A stretch of DNA of 64,000 nt from Catonia carolina (Eukaryota > Arthropoda > Insecta > Hemiptera > Achilidae): the NCBI GenBank assembly GCA_035578175.1, contig JAQMRL010000001.1, positions 438,984,124-439,048,123 of the forward strand, written 5' to 3'. Under the pieces are notes generated by a model that worked only from the letters and a program-made list of their open reading frames with translations, searched no databases and was not told where the DNA came from. A program made the translations under genes and the position numbers. Shown here piece by piece: positions 38,901 to 41,900 of the stretch (positions within the stretch are counted from its first letter, which is position 1; the number at the start of each line of letters is the position of its first letter).

Positions 38901-41900
38901 AACAAACAGGTGATGATGCGACAAGAGAGCAGTGCAACATATCTGGCAATTGGGCGTTAAAAGTATTTCAAAAATATCAAGCTGTGGTGTTATACGAGGT
39001 GTGATCAAAAAGTAAGGTGACTTTGTGAATTTCGCACGCTCCGTACACTCTAATTTCAAATTTTTGTTTTGTTTTGTTGGTACACTCGTCACGATCATAT
39101 GTTCAAAGTTTTGACTATATAGCACCGTGTTGTTTTTATGTGAGAGGCATAAACTGGTTAGACTCGTGTTTGCGTGCTCGGCGATTTTTTGCTGGTGAAA
39201 ATAATGGAGCAGAGCGTAAAAAATGGTATTAAGTGTTCAAAAACTCTTGAAATGTTGACAGTGGCGTACGGTGAGTCAACTTTGAGCAAAAAAAAAAATG
39301 TTCATAAATGGTATTAGTTGTTATTCCAAGAGGGCCGAGAAAATGTTAACGATGAACCTCGCTCAGGACGCCCCAGCACATTAAAAACCGACGAAAATGT
39401 TCAGGAAGTGTAAGAAATTGTGTCGAATCACGATTACAGAAATAGCTGATGAACCTAACATTTCGTTTGGCTCATGCCAATCAATTTTAACGGATGTTTT
39501 GGGTATGACACGTGTGAGAGCGAAATTAGTTCCAAAACTGCTTAATTTTGATCAGAAGCAGCATCGCATGAACATCAACCAAGACTCATGTTGAACGACA
39601 TCAATGATGATCCTGATCTGCTCAAAAGGGTTATAACTGGTGACGAAACATGGGTCTATGGTTATGACGACGAAACCTGTCAAGGGCTGTCGAAGCCCAA
39701 TCATCCCAGTGGAAGAGCCCACGCTCTTCTTTGGAGATTAAGGCTGCATCGCTGGAGGAGCTCAAGGCAATACCCAAAAGTGCATTTCAGAAATGTTTTG
39801 ACGACCGGAAAAAGCGCTGGCACAAGTACATTGTATCAGAGGGGGATTATTTTGAAGGGGATAACATAATTTTGGATGAATAAATGAATATTCTTTTATA
39901 AAAATGAAAAGTCACCTTACTTTTTGATCACACCTCGTATCTGGTGTGGTGTTAATGTCCACATATCCGTCGATATGCTTCAAGAGGTTAAATAATAGAT
40001 TTAAAATGCTTTTATTCTAATTAATTATACCAATTCACTATCAAAAATATTAAAACTGTTTAATAATTTACACAACAGTTTCTTAGATAAAAATCCAAAT
40101 TTTTTTATCAAATTGTTCACAACTCGGTGTGCTAAATTATAAAATACAAACAGAAAATCAAAAGATTTTGACAAGAGATCTCTTTTTGCATTCCGGCTCA
40201 CATATTCATAAAAGGAGTTTAACAATAATGTAGCTTACCGCAATGAAATGACCGCCAGGACTGCTTTTCGCGATCTTATCCCAATCGATGGAGTCGACGA
40301 AACACAGCATTGGATTTTTGTTTATATAGACAGCACCTCGTAATACATCCGTTAATGATTTTAAACCAAGTTCCTAAAACAACAGAAATTAAAAATTACA
40401 CACACACACACACAGAACTAAATGTAAATTATTATAAATACACATTAATGTTGGACCAATAACATCACTATTTTTATTTATTATAAATAAAATTATAAAT
40501 GTACGAGGGCGGTTCAAAAAGTATCGGACTATTGTTAATTAAAAGTGTATTTATTGAACTAGAGCTACAAACTTGTAATCCCCTTCAAAGTAGTCTCCTT
40601 GGTGATGCACACACTTCTCCCAGCGCTTCTGCCACTGTTCAAAACATTTCTGGAAAGCATCTTTCGAAGTGCTGTTAAGCTCAGCCGTCGTATTCTGTTT
40701 AATGTCTTCTCTTTCTTGAAATCGAGTTCCTTTCAGGGGCATTTTCAGCATAGGAAATAGCCAAAGTTGCAGGGAGCCATGTCAGGGGAGTATGAAACTT
40801 GGCGAACCAGAGCAGTGTTGTTTTTAGAGAGAAACCTCTGAATTAGATGTGCAGAGTGGGCAGGTGCATTGCCGTGATGGAGCTGCAAGGTTTTTGATGC
40901 CCACAAATTCGGTCGTTTGCACCGCACAGCATCACGTAAGCTATGAAGAACCTCAAGATAATATTCTTTTGGTCCTCGGTGACTCAAGTTCGCACATGTT
41001 CAATAACATTCTCATTCCGGCTTGTCGATGGCCTGCCTAAACGCAATTCACTTTCCACTGACGTTTGACCATTTTTTAATCGATTGTATCACTCTTTTAT
41101 TCGAGTACGGCTCATGGCAGACTCCCCAAAAGCCTGTTGAATCTTGCGAATTGTTTCCGCTTGCGAATCGCCAAGCTTTTGGCGATATTTAATGCAGTAA
41201 CGCTGCTCAAGTTTTTCTGTTATTTTATAACTTTATAAAAATCGCCGAGCACAACAGAGGTTTATACTACTAGGCTGACTGCTGGCGACGGAAGCTTTGT
41301 CATGACATGAAACAGTGGATGCGCGCGCATGACAGTCCCCTCCACATCCCCACTAAGCTTGGCCGCCAGCGCTTCATTCGTTTCAGCAGGAGGACAGAAG
41401 GTCCGATACTTTTTGAACAGCCCTCGTATGTGTTATGTTTCTTAACTATAACAGTTATCACTTTTCGATAAATCGGCTGTATCAGTTCTGATACAAAGTT
41501 TCGATAAACAAGTAAGCGATTCATCTGCTTAATTATCACAGCTCAGTGCTGTGCTCACTCACTCACTTTCATATTCCATCCCAATCGATCAACTGAATGG
41601 CATACTCTCTGCAGCTCACTCATGTGAGCAGAGCGAATTGTGCTAGCTCACTTTTTACTTTCACTTGCCCAGTATGAATATATACGGAAGAACAATATGT
41701 TTTCATGTAAAGTTTTCAAGATCAAGTTTTTACCGATAATACTTGTTTTCAGCCACTTGAACCCAAAAAGCTTATTTTGACGCGTGCGCAACGCATCTTA
41801 AAATAACAGTTTGTGTGAGAGCCCCTACAGCTCCTCCTGCTGTCTACAACGTGAGTATCATTTTATTATAAATAACGACCGGGGGGGGGGGGAGTATAGG